Source: Terana coerulea (Eukaryota > Basidiomycota > Agaricomycetes > Polyporales > Phanerochaetaceae). Taken from it: DNA of 10,000 bases. Both the position numbers and the translations under genes were made by a program. Location of the stretch: contig JAKOGH010001105.1 in assembly GCA_024811115.1 (NCBI GenBank), positions 1 through 10,000 on the forward strand, written 5' to 3'. The notes beneath the pieces are model-generated. The model did no database searches, had not been told where the DNA came from, and saw only the letters and a program-made list of their open reading frames with translations. Shown in pieces: positions 1 to 8,943 of this stretch; the stretch's first letter is position 1, and every line of letters starts with the position of its first letter.

Positions 1-1303
1 TTCTCCAGAAAGCCATTTCGGTGGCCAGACGCACTTGTCTCCTACCTCCGAGCTCCTCATGCCTGACACACCCTCCTGGGACACATCCTCGATACCGAAC
101 CGCTGTTTGAGGACCCTGCAATGGACTGGAGTGGCGGTACGGACAGCGACCCAAGCCTTGCCGAGACGACGTCCGAACCTGCGAAACCGAGGGACACTCC
201 CTGGACTCCCTACAGAATGGCACGTACGACTTCATGAATACGATGCACAACAGTTCACTACGACCTCTCCGCTCATTTACGCGCCGTTGAGCTTCCTGTC
301 TGCGCCATCCAGCTCAGCTCAACTCGGTGGTCTCTGGGACGAGCCCCGCCACATGGACATAGACCCATCTCTCCTCTTCTCCATCTCCCCGCTCATCAAC
401 GCTCCATCTTGACCTTGATGCCTTTGACGAGCCCTCACACTACCTCGCAGACGATGGCGAATCGACCGTATTCGCCCTTGCCACGGAAGGACCATCACCT
501 CGATTATGGCCCACCCTCTTCCGATGTTCGACGAACCGTCGTATATCAGACCTGCCGACGAGCTCAGCGGACTGTATACGGACGAGTTCGTGCCCTCCTC
601 GCCGCATTCGCCTCATATGCAGCTTCTTCCCTGCGTGAAGATGAAATGATGTATGAGCCGCAACCGACGGCCACCATCTCACCGGCACTCCTAGGCCTAC
701 CGAACGCGGATATTGGGCTTTGGGCTTGACGTCGACCCGGGCCTCGATCGCTCACCATCACCGTCCGACTTCGATCTACAGATCCTTGAAGGGCAGCTCG
801 ACATCCCGCTGAACGACCTTCCGGAGGAAGAGTACCAGCACCTCCGTGCGTACCACGACTACCTCACCAGCGCAGAGGCATCGGCGAAGGAGCGCGAGCG
901 TCCTCGACCGCCGGGTCAAAGACATCCTCTGCTGCTGAGGCCGCCGAAGGCCGTCGCGGACCCGATTGTCATGCGCACGCGCAGGCTGGAGTTTCGCGCG
1001 GCGTCCGACATGCGTGCGGAGGCGCGGAAAGCACGAAAGGAGGAGAAGCACCGTCTACGCGAACTCGGTGGGCTGCTGGACCTCAAGCTGGAGACGCGGG
1101 TGTTCCGGACGAAGAGCACGATGCGTAGCGTCGCGCACCTCGTCGCGGACATGGTGTTCAAGCGGCACGAGCGCAGCCGCAGCCTCGCGAACCGCAAGGT
1201 CGCGAGCGCGCCGCGGACGTTTTCCCCGTCTTCATTGCGGTGTAGTGTCTCGGGCGACGATTCAGAACGAATCGAGGACCCTATCTCTATGGATTTCGAT
1301 TAG
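1..1303 (+). CDS. Unrecognised Ser/Pro/acid-rich protein, 3' part, frame-disrupted upstream
   Basis: No family recognised. The secure part is 713-1303, an uninterrupted 196-codon stretch ending in TAG at 1301-1303. It holds an acidic, Pro/Ser-rich start (DVDPGLDRSPSPSDFD), a highly charged helix-prone stretch at residues about 98-127 (RAEARKARKEEKHRLREL), a basic patch around residues 145-165 and an acidic tail (ERIEDPISMDFD). Upstream, protein-like sequence continues to the left window edge but hops frames: frame 2 from base 2 (SPESHFGGQTHLSPTSELL), frame 1 from about 100 (DTEPLFEDPAMDWSGGTDSD), frame 3 from about 205 (DSLQNGTYDFMNTMHNSS), frame 2 at about 300-390 (GGLWDEPRHMDIDPSLLF), frame 3 at 395-510 (DLDAFDEPSHYLADDGEST), frame 2 at 515-640 (MFDEPSYIRPADELSGLYTD), frame 1 at 640-710, then frame 2. 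No convincing introns explain the hops. The start lies left of the window. It may be a nuclear low-complexity protein, but that is a guess from composition. Confidence 0.55.
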
Positions 1304-1911
1304 TATTTAGCCTTGGGTAGGTGCCGATCTGTGGTTGCTTTATCTGTTTTGTCATCTTCGTCGTCGTTTAGTCTGGTTAATGTCTCTGTCGCCTGCTGTT
1401 GGTCTGCCAGGCTGGAAGAAGCGTTGTACAAACTCCCATCGAGTCTCATGCTTTGTAGCAATACATGTCATCATATAGTCGGCATCTACCCATACCCTGC
1501 TCTTAACTATCGAAGAATATTATGGAATTCGTACTGGACCCTGAATATACGAGTGCTGTTGCGAATTGCGGCCGTTCATCTTCGTTTCGCGACGACTCTG
1601 CGTTGTGCAATAATTGAATAGATTTCGCTGGACATCTCTAAACACACTGTGCAGTACTGATATACACGTCAAGTAGTGATCCGCGGCCTCAGCCACCGAC
1701 CCGCCAATACGCCACGCCACGCCACGTCTAAGTGTGGCGTGGAGCCCCATTGGGTAACCAAAAACCCTTGAACCCGACGAGAGTAGAAGCCTAGAAACAT
1801 AACCGAAGGAGTGTGGATTGCTGTAGGAATCACTGAATAATGGGTTGTCGATGGGGGAATGTGCGCCTGGCACGTCAGCGAGACGGATCGCCATGGTTCG
1901 CCGTTTAGTGA
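1304..1911. other. Convergent 3'-3' intergenic spacer
   Basis: This 608-nt gap separates the stop of the plus-strand gene (1303) from the stop of the minus-strand kinase gene (1912). It should hold both 3' untranslated regions and poly(A) sites. An A/T-rich stretch at about 1600-1622 (aataattgaataga) is a loose candidate for a poly(A) region of the plus-strand gene, but there is no canonical AATAAA. Open frames of about 100 codons exist on both strands but show no domain-like composition. The only structured element is the hairpin at 1717-1742. Confidence 0.6.
1711..1742. repeat. GCCAC triplet repeat forming a 9-bp hairpin
   Basis: Three tandem copies of gccac (1711-1725) are followed by gtggcgtgg (1734-1742), which is the exact reverse complement of 1717-1725 (ccacgccac). 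The loop is 8 nt (gtctaagt). Because of the 5-nt repeat, the right arm can also pair with 1712-1720. It lies between two convergent genes, about 170-200 nt past the kinase stop, so a role in 3'-end formation or termination is possible but unproven. Confidence 0.6.
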
Positions 1912-3892
1912 TTACTCCTCAACGCCGAGATCGTCGTCCAGCTCCTCGGCGGGCGCAGGCCAGTCATGGAGCACGGTCGGGATGATCCAGAACGGGGAGC
2001 GCCACCGGAAGACGATTCCAAGATTCTGTTGGTCCTCCTCGAGTTGCCGCAGGACGTTGCCATTGGGCATGACCTTCCCTGCCCGTGAAAGCACAACTGG
2101 GTGCCTATCGTTAATATTATACCCGTTGTGGAAGGTCGAGAAGCGAAGGCTTGTCTTGACTTCGTCGAGCTGAGGGAACGGCGGCCGGTATTGCGCTAAC
2201 GTAGAAGCTTGGTTAAATAAATGATGGATAGCCGGCATTTAAATGACTTACGCCTGTATTCGCCTCGGGCAAGACAGTCCCAGTCAACCTCGAAGTACTG
2301 GTGCTCCTTGAGTTCATGGGCTGCAATCCGGCGATCGGGGTTGGGAGTCAGCATCTTCATATAAGAAAGCAGGTTAGACACTCGGGAAGAAAAACCATGT
2401 AACAAGTCGACATACGCTGTATACAAGATCCCTCAACACTTCGTCCTCGATGGACTGGAAGGTATCTTCCAGTACAACATGTTACGCACAACATCCGTTG
2501 GGGACTCCCCGTCATAGTACGGGTGTACGCAGTTGTTGATCACTAAAAATGACCATGCCCATAGACCACACGTCGGCAGATGGCGTGTATCCAGCGGACG
2601 CCGTAGAGGTAACGACTTCTGGGGGCCCAGTAGCCTGGCGTGCCGACAATGTCGGTGAGAACGCATTCTTCGAAACGACGGTAGGGGTGTGTATCCGTAT
2701 GAGACAGGCCAAAGTCCGTCAGCGTGACCACTAGGGGAAATGAGAACGTTCTCGGGTTTGATGTCACGATGCACGACACCAGAGGCGTGTACGTTCGCCA
2801 GCGCGGCAACCTAGCAGTGAAGACGCGTAAACAAAGGAAGGTCCCCAGACTGACCAATAACGCACTAATTCAGCGATGTAGAGCCTTCGTTCAACCGACG
2901 TTATAGCACGCCTTTGAATCCTCTGAAGTAGATTCTCGTGGTACATCCTCTGTAAAGAGTCCAACTCAAAACATATCGGCGCTGCATTGAATGAACGTAC
3001 CATCACGAAGTATATGTTCTCGTCGTCATCCCACGACGCAAGTAGTTGGGTCAGGAAAGGCTTAGCGCAGAGTGTGATGCGTTCCCAGTTCTCCTTCTCC
3101 ACGATGACGTTCGCCCGACCGGAAGTGCTTCGCGGTAAGCTTTGGCCTTTGTGTAGCACTTTGATCGCGACTTCTTCGTCGCGCTAGAGGTACGCGCGTA
3201 GAAGACACGTCCGGACGCGCCGTTCCTAATCGTGCCGAGGATGGTATATACGACGCCCGCGTTGTATAGGAGTGATGGGGACGTCAGGATCCTCTTCGAG
3301 TTGTCCTGGTTCAGCCTCAAGGGCATCGTTGTCGGAAGGAGGAATTACCCTTGCAGTCTCGTCAATAGCACCACACGCAAGAAGACTCGACGATGACTGA
3401 GGGTCCACAGAATGGTAGGAAGGCAACGTCGGCGCAAGACTCGCTCGGTTCGACATTGGTGGAGAAGGATACTGCTCTTCGTCATTCTTGGACCTGTCAT
3501 TGGCGAACGTCGTAGGGCTACCGCTGCTGGGAGAGATGGCTCCGTTGAAAGATCTGCCGACCGACGACAGGTGTTATCGGAGCATTACGCGACAAACACA
3601 AAGAGCTGATTACCGATGAGGGGATGAGGGGTTCCACGGGGTCCACGCATCCAGAGTCAACCTCAAACGAGACATCTTCCGCTGTCTTCGGATCGTCTTC
3701 CTTTGGCTGTGCCTGCGTCGGGAGGCACAGGAGGTATGACTCGATAAACGCGACGAGAGTCGCATCTACGCCAGGTAGACGGGGAGCAATAACCGCAGCA
3801 ATAGGATTTGGATAAGTTTGGATGCGCGAGCAAGGTGCGAGGGTAGAATCCCATGCAAGTTGGCTGGAGGGCCCATCTGTCTGGGAGGCCAT
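1912..3892 (-). CDS. Ser/Thr protein kinase, AGC-like layout, frame-disrupted
   Basis: Five exons: 3892-3001, 2949-2866, 2810-2416, 2354-2252, 2195-1912 (last acceptor could instead leave exon 2207-1912). Introns are 51, 55, 61 and 56 nt with GT..AG ends. Start MASQTDGPSS at 3892; stop TAA at 1914-1912; about 585 residues. Residues 1-215 are Ser/Pro-rich and probably disordered. The kinase domain follows: glycine loop (GTIRNGASGRVFYA), VAIK lysine (EEVAIKVLHKG), HRD loop (VVHRDIKPENVLI), DFG (LTDFGLSH), activation end (GTPGYWAPE), DVWSMGMVIF, and the last subdomain (MLTPNPDRRIAAHELKEH). The following DWDCLARGEYR..PPFPQ resembles the AGC kinase C-terminal start; a roughly 90-residue tail ends DDDLGVEE. 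Seven frame breaks lie near 3555-3570, 3277-3280, 3176-3190, 2718-2737, 2621-2625, 2545-2549 and 2459-2461. Every catalytic residue survives, so this is either an active gene with sequence errors or a recent pseudogene. Substrate unknown; the AGC assignment is inference. Confidence 0.8.
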
Positions 3893-4440
3893 GACGGGTG
3901 GAGCAGCAAATAAGATAATGGTGTGGAGCAAATGTCGGTGGTAGTGAAGGGTGAACGCGGTTCGTGCGCAAGGGGTCGCGAGTTAAATAGGTGACAATGA
4001 ATGTGGTGCCTTTGTTTGTTCGGAGTGGCCGTGCCGAACGAGGCCGTGATGTGGCCACATACCCACTTCTAGGACGCCGGATAAGTAGATATCACTGCGC
4101 ATATTCGGTAAAGAATACGTACGCAGACAAATATCCTCAAATATCCAAATATTATGGTATCTGCATTTAAGTATAGTGCTGAAGTCTGTCGAGCTGGAAG
4201 GCCATGATTGTGAGACTCCGCGTTGACTTATATAATGAGCGCCGGTACGGGCGAGATCTCTCGAATGTCCACGTGAATAGGTGATAGTTCCGGCCAGAAG
4301 AGTGGCAGCGTCTCTGGGTATAGCCATGTAGTAAACTTTGTTCCAATCTAAAGTTATCGAACGCAAGAGGTAACGAATGTATCTGAGAGTTGTGTTAGTC
4401 ACACGACTGCAGTTGAACTTGAGGCATACCTTGCGGTGCT
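3893..4440. other. Spacer upstream of the kinase gene and downstream of the F-box gene
   Basis: This 548-nt stretch lies between the F-box gene stop (4441) and the kinase start (3892), both on the minus strand. It should contain the 3' end of the former and the promoter of the latter. A minus-strand open frame spans most of it (4402-3983, 139 codons), but it has no domain-like pattern and no link to its neighbours, so I do not call it a gene. Two TATA-like elements are noted separately. Confidence 0.5.
3983..3989 (-). promoter_or_regulatory. Possible TATA-like element of the kinase gene
   Basis: On the minus strand the bases read TATTTAA, about 92-98 nt upstream of the proposed kinase ATG at 3892. 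The position suits a fungal core promoter, but A/T-rich heptamers of this kind also occur by chance. A perfect TATATAAG lies further out on the same strand at 4234-4227, about 335 nt upstream, and would imply a long 5' leader. Confidence 0.25.
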
Positions 4441-5822
4441 TTACCAGGATGATCGAAGACTGTCAAACGTAGAAGGTCCGCCATGCATGAAGACTCGGAG
4501 CAACTGCTTCTCGTGCAGACGGGGGAATATGGTGTCACGAAAAGCTGCCGCGTAGGCGCTCTGTACGGTTGGGAGCTCAGGGTCGGGGAGGACCGCCGTA
4601 ACTTCCTGCAAGGTAGAAGCTCCAACAGTCTATTCTCTAGATATGACCATACGTGGTGAGAATGGGGATTGGTCATCACCTGCATGTTTTCGTCCCGAAA
4701 ATCCTCGAATTTCAACTTGATGTGTTGCAAAGCCACGTTGACAGGTGCAGTACGATCTTGAGGAGCGGATAGCACATTGAACACAATGCCCAGACATATC
4801 AGGTGATAGTGACAACGTATTGAAAATCCAAGATTTCGCAATTGGCGGCAACACGAGATGTCTACGACCGTGCGGGGATCTGAGCAGCGCCAGTATGAGC
4901 GGCCTGTCTCAAGTCAGCTTGCATTTTCAAGACTCACCTCCATAATAATGCAGGGAATGCCCAAGTGCAACGTGGTCAAGGTTGGGGCGCAAGCCCGCAA
5001 GATCGCTTGACAGTGGAGACGTCGCCTAACTGCACGTCTATAACAGTAAGGTGAGTCAATGTCCGAGCGGTGGATGTCCTCATCAACGTTTGGAGTATAT
5101 GTCCACATTCAATGTACTTTTCGTGCGAAAATGTACCGATTTCATTCGCAAGGACGAAGGGAAAGTTGCTGCGACCGGATGCCCAGTGCGAGGAAATCCG
5201 TCGTAAATCTCATCCTCGCGAATGTGCAAGGTTTCGATGTCGGTAAAAGCGATAGTATCGGCCGGACGGCGTCGTAAAGAAGTATGCCAGTAGACCCGGT
5301 GCGTTGCGCGTACACCAAATCGAGGCGTTGCAGCTTGACGCCTATTGCGGGGTCGGCGGTGGTCGTGATGCTGCCTCCGGGTGCGAGAATCACGTCTTGC
5401 ATGTATAAAAAGCGAAGCCTCGGTAAAACTGGAGCACTTTTACAAGAATGTCCGCAGGACAGTCCTTCTTGCGCATGCTTGGACGCTGACTGTTCAGGAG
5501 GGATGAATTACGTCTGAGCATCCGTAGTCTGAGGGTGTGTACGACGTGTGCGGCATCTTCCTGATCACGCAAGAAGTCTAAGAGGTCCTGGAGACGAACG
5601 GGCTTGGTTATTTCCTCCGAGAATGTGACGTTTAGGATACGGAAGAGGTGACGGCGAGCGACGTCTGTCCAAGCGACATGTGAGAGCTAGAGCCTTAAAG
5701 TCTTGCCTCGTCAGCTCCTCCTGAATAGCGTTGTGTTCGCTACCCATGGTAGTATCTTCTTCGTAGTCGAGATATGAAAAACAGTGGTCGAGTATCTCGA
5801 CGGGAAGATAGGGTTCTGACAT
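4441..5822 (-). CDS. F-box-type protein with leucine-rich body, frame-disrupted
   Basis: Likely a substrate-recognition subunit of an SCF ubiquitin ligase, of the kind greatly expanded in mushroom genomes. The start MSEPYLPVEILDHCFSYLDY at 5822 places the F-box core (LPVEILDHCFSYL) at residues 5-17, followed by DFKALALTC and WTDVARRHLF. The body has leucine-rich segments (VVHTLRLRM, ARTLTHLTVIDVQLGDV, LRACAPTLTTLHLGI). Exons: 5822-4938, 4879-4680, 4629-4441; introns 58 and 50 nt; stop TAA at 4443-4441; about 424 residues. The last exon is clean and ends FMHGGPSTFDSLRSSW. Frame breaks lie near 5671, in the A runs 5425-5428 and 5245-5248, somewhere in 5095-5190, near 5000-5012, and in the G run 4874-4877. 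The two A-run breaks and the 4874-4877 break are each repaired in principle by one more base in the run. The in-frame extension upstream to 5909 was not chosen because the F-box normally sits at the N-terminus. Partner and target are unknown. Confidence 0.72.
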
Positions 5823-6580
5823 CGTTTGGCGAATGCGAGCTGTGTCAGGATTCTGCAGATATTGCATGAGTGAGTCATTGTCAGGTAAAACAGTTTGTGT
5901 TACATACACACTAAGTAGGTCGTTTGAACTCTGATGAGCTTCTCCTTCGCAAGTTCGCGCGTTGAAGTCAAGTCTGAGATCTGAAGCTTGAAGCTGCAGT
6001 GGCAGAAGCGTTGCTGAGGGCGCTTGCCGGCATTCCGTCGCGGAGCGCCTTGCTCTTTCTCGGGGTCCTAGAGTAAAGGTGGGACCCTGAGGACCTCATA
6101 CCGTTCACCCCATCCACAGATTTTGTCTGGAGACGGAGACTCGAACTACTCGTGTTTACATGCACTATGCAGCACTAGCTGTTATTTTACGACTGGTCCG
6201 TAAGTGTTATACTTGGGCTTAAATGTACGTCCTGATTCTGGAGAAATGTAAACAATACAGTGTGCGATGGACTACCTAAGCAGTAGCTATACGTAGTGTA
6301 TAAAGTACAGTCCCACAAGAGACTGAGAATGTTCATATATCCTTCATGCAATATGGTGTATGGTATATTTTCAACCTGGAATTGTGTATCATCATATCGT
6401 AAGAAGGCATCTAAGTGGTCATTTTTGGTTTCGTCTCATGAGATACTCCGAGAACTATGGGATGGGATGATACTGGGCCTCGACATGCCTTGAATCCTGG
6501 CTATCGGGAAAGCTTGCGCCAACAATGCAGACACCCATGTTCCAAAGTCCGAAGGTCCATGAAAGTGCACCAAGGATTAA
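5823..6580. other. Spacer between the F-box gene start and the transporter A stop
   Basis: This 758-nt region should hold the promoter of the F-box gene (minus strand, start 5822) and the 3' untranslated region of transporter A. Short open frames on both strands (for example 6296-6493 plus and 6165-5968 minus) have no domain-like features and are treated as chance. A plus-strand gtataaag at 6298-6305 has no gene to serve. I see no repeat, RNA gene or mobile element here. Confidence 0.5.
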
Positions 6581-8541
6581 CTAGTTGTCTCTCAGGGTAG
6601 TAAAGCCCACGTCGGCCCAGACGCGGAACCTATCACCGTAACGGATCAGACTCCATAGGAGCCTATGCAGCTCATGGTCAGGATCCAACCCGTACTACTG
6701 TTAAGTGAAATACGTACACGGCACCTATCCACGACAGCACGGCGACTACAGCGTTGGTGAACGCAACGCCGTACGCGTCGATGGAAGGTAAGATAAATGC
6801 GACGCAGATTGCAATAACGACGCCGCGGAAGCACCTGTGGAGGTATGTGTTATGCTGGCTCAGTAGAACAACGACAGATATACACACATTGACGCAGCGG
6901 TCACCTCGGCACTCCGGTCATGAAGAATATCGACGTTATACGCTCCTGCAGGACTGAGCACGAAGTCGACCTACAAAATAGATCAGTAAAACAAATGCAG
7001 CGTAAAGATACAAGCGCAACTCACCCCAAACCATTCACAAATAGCAGTACAAGGTTAAGAATCAGGCCAACACGTCCGTCCACAAACTGCGTAACAATCC
7101 CAGAAAATAAAATCGAGCAAGGAACCATCACGAATGCGCCGGGAAGAGTCGCACGAAGACGGTCCTCAGGAACCCACTTGCCACCGCGTTGCTTGCGCCA
7201 TTTGACGACGAGCCTGTCCGAGAGCGCACCAGCGAGCGGTGCACCGACTACAATTAGCCCCGTCAGCAAAATGCTTGAAGCGAACAGTTTGCATAGACGT
7301 ACCGAAGTTCCCAACGCCGAGCGGTATGCAAAGTGCTCCGAGTAAAGCTTCATTGGTAATGTTATACTTCTTGCCAATCGTGAAGGCGATGGGGACAATC
7401 AGGGCTGATACGTCATAAGGAACACAAGACCACAGCAGATATTAAATCAAACTCACTGTAATCAGTCATCAGCACGAAGGCGCCTTCTATAGCCTTTGGA
7501 ACGCCATTCAGCACCAGTATAATACGGATTAACGAGCCTTTACTCACCAGGAAAAGCACATTCGGGCTCCGTAGCAGAGAAAGACTCTTCAGTGGGTTCA
7601 ACCAAACCCAGCCGACCTTGCCACCGTTCGCTCGGGCTTTGTCAACGCCCCGTGTACCAGGCTGGCTTGTCTCAGGCTGCAGCAGAATCGTCAAGATCCA
7701 GCAGAGTATGGCAAAGCCGCACAGGCCATATTGCATTCCTCGCCAGGAGTAGTAATGTGACGCTGTACCACCGACAAGCGGTGCGAGGGCGGCGCCGAGG
7801 AGAACGGCCTGCGTGGTATCGGACATGAAACGTTAAGATTATGGCATGGTTGGGGAAATTGCGACGTACCGCGAAAAAGATCCCAGACGCGGTACCTCGC
7901 TCTTCAAGTTTATAGATATCCCCTATCACACCGACACCAACCGAGAGACCACTGGAAGCACCGAGTGCTTGCAGCACACGCCATGAGAGAAGGGATGGGA
8001 CAGATCGTGAAGTGGCAACGCCTAGGGATCCGACGGCTTCGATAGCAATGGAGGCCAGATATATAGGCTTACGACCGTCTGAAATCCAGTAGCCGAGATG
8101 AGTGACAGGACGAGATGATGGTTGAAGACATGACACGCACAGTAACTTGAATATGTAGCCCATAAGAGACTCCCGAAGGCATTGGCGAATATTGACAAAC
8201 TCACAGCTAAGCTGGAGATATGTTCGGTTCGTCCTGGTAGTTTGCATTGAACAGATGTTGCAGACTCACTTCACCATTGCTCCAGTTGTTCCCAAATCTT
8301 TAGCGATGTTTGGAATGGATGGTATGAACGTCCCTGAGACAAATACTGTTTCGGCCTCGACGGTCAGGGTAGTTCATGGAGTAGACCAAGCCAGTAACTC
8401 ACATGGAAGTAATCCCGCCAACGATATGAGAGCCGTTATGGTCCTCTTTTGAGCAGGCGTAAACCTGTTATACACCTCTTCATGCTTCCTCACATCCTCA
8501 TCGCCGACTTCACTCAGTAGCGGACTCTCTTCTGACGCCAT
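6581..8541 (-). CDS. MFS transporter A, DHA1-like drug:proton antiporter
   Basis: Predicted 12-helix plasma- or vacuolar-membrane exporter; substrate unknown. Eleven exons: 8541-8403, 8345-8270, 8211-8141, 8078-7870, 7808-7548, 7493-7457, 7404-7303, 7247-7025, 6970-6888, 6834-6718, 6662-6581. Introns are 52-62 nt, all GT..AG. Start MASEESPLLSEVGDEDV at 8541; stop TAG at 6583-6581; about 466 residues. Motifs seen: FVSGTFIPSIPNIAKDL before or in helix 1; motif A YYGRKPIYLAS (residues about 95-105); motif B RVLQALGASSGLSVG with Arg 129; antiporter motif C GAALAPLVGG (170-179, Pro 175); GDIYKLEERGTASGIFF; a charged central loop (residues about 205-235); WVPEDRLRAT before helix 9; and the tail RYGDRFRVWADVGF. 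Phases agree at every junction except exon 8/exon 9, where exon 8 ends GG and the next exon begins GTC: one G is missing from the run at 7024-7027. The N-terminal ESPLL is a possible acidic dileucine sorting signal (inference). Confidence 0.9.
7024..7027 (-). other. One-base phase error at a splice donor of transporter A
   Basis: The donor site reads TTGGGG followed by TGAGT, so splicing at GT leaves GG, while the acceptor at 6971 opens the next exon on a full codon (GTC GAC TTC). In paralogue B the same intron sits in phase 0 after GGC. One further G in the run would restore both phase and the conserved Gly-Leu-Gly-Val sequence. The shortfall looks like a one-base homopolymer loss, either in the genome or in the assembly. 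Confidence 0.65.
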
Positions 8542-8943
8542 TTCGCCTCACAACTCGCCTTCAGCGTCGTCCAAACCCTTGCAGAGGGACAGAGAAGGTA
8601 GTGGGGGGCAGCACCGATCGTGGCAGTGGCAGGCGCAAGCAGCTTTATTTAGCCATTCAAGAATCATTTTAGTAGACACCGCGAGCCGGTCCAGGTGGTG
8701 ATAACGAAGGGAGATTGATCAATGGCACTTGACTCAGCTCGAGTCAAGCAGGTCCGGTACTGGAAGCGCCCGCCCCGTCCACCAATCACAAGCGTTTCGC
8801 TCACGAACGTACGAGTCTGGCTCCAATAAGATGTCATTGCGTCGTAAGTCGTTTCTAATGTGTCGAACAGGAGCTGTCCTCCACTGAATCTAAGTACACA
8901 AGCAGTCTAATTGACGGAGATAGCAGCACCTGCGCCAGAGGTT
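8542..8943. promoter_or_regulatory. Intergenic promoter region of transporter A
   Basis: These 402 nt lie between the transporter A start (8541) and the transporter B stop (8944), so they carry the promoter of A and the 3' end of B. Candidate elements: a TATA-like TAAATAAA on the minus strand at 8651-8644, about 103 nt from the ATG; CCAAT boxes on the plus strand at 8782-8786 and 8823-8827; an 8-bp palindrome ttgatcaa at 8715-8722; and the TGACTC dyad at 8728-8748. No gene is seen. Binding-site assignments rest on consensus matches only. Confidence 0.5.
8728..8748. promoter_or_regulatory. Perfect dyad with two TGACTC half-sites (bZIP-type motif)
   Basis: The arms cttgactc (8728-8735) and gagtcaag (8741-8748) are exact reverse complements around a 5-nt centre (agctc). 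The left arm runs into TGACTCA (8730-8736), the classic Gcn4/AP-1 heptamer, and the right arm carries GAGTCA (8741-8746). The dyad lies about 190 nt upstream of the transporter A start, inside normal fungal promoter range. Known biology: Gcn4/Cpc1-type bZIP factors bind TGACTC under amino-acid starvation and Yap-type factors bind related sites. Its use here is inference. Confidence 0.45.

Noticed and set aside
1313..1621. Plus-strand open frame of 102 codons after the first gene
   Set aside because: It lies in the convergent spacer, has no domain-like composition and overlaps a comparable open frame on the other strand (1894-1520).
3184..3193. A 10-nt GT..AG stretch (gtacctctag, minus strand) at a kinase frame break, considered as a tiny intron
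   Set aside because: Far below any known spliceosomal intron length, and its removal does not give the frame needed for the VAIK segment.
3983..4402. Minus-strand open frame of 139 codons between the kinase and F-box genes
   Set aside because: No recognisable motif, mixed composition, and it covers the expected kinase promoter region. Kept only as spacer.
6296..6493. Plus-strand open frame of 65 codons with a TATA-like sequence just before it
   Set aside because: Short, no motif, and it lies in the spacer beyond the transporter A stop. Chance is the simplest reading.
6684..6717. An earlier end for transporter A, reading straight on from exon 10 to a TGA at 6684-6686
   Set aside because: A 55-nt GT..AG intron (6717-6663) restores phase and yields the RYGDRFRVWADVGF tail that matches transporter B, with an 82-nt last exon in both.
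8715..8722. Palindrome ttgatcaa upstream of transporter A
   Set aside because: An 8-bp palindrome with no known fungal factor that I can name; expected by chance at this scale.
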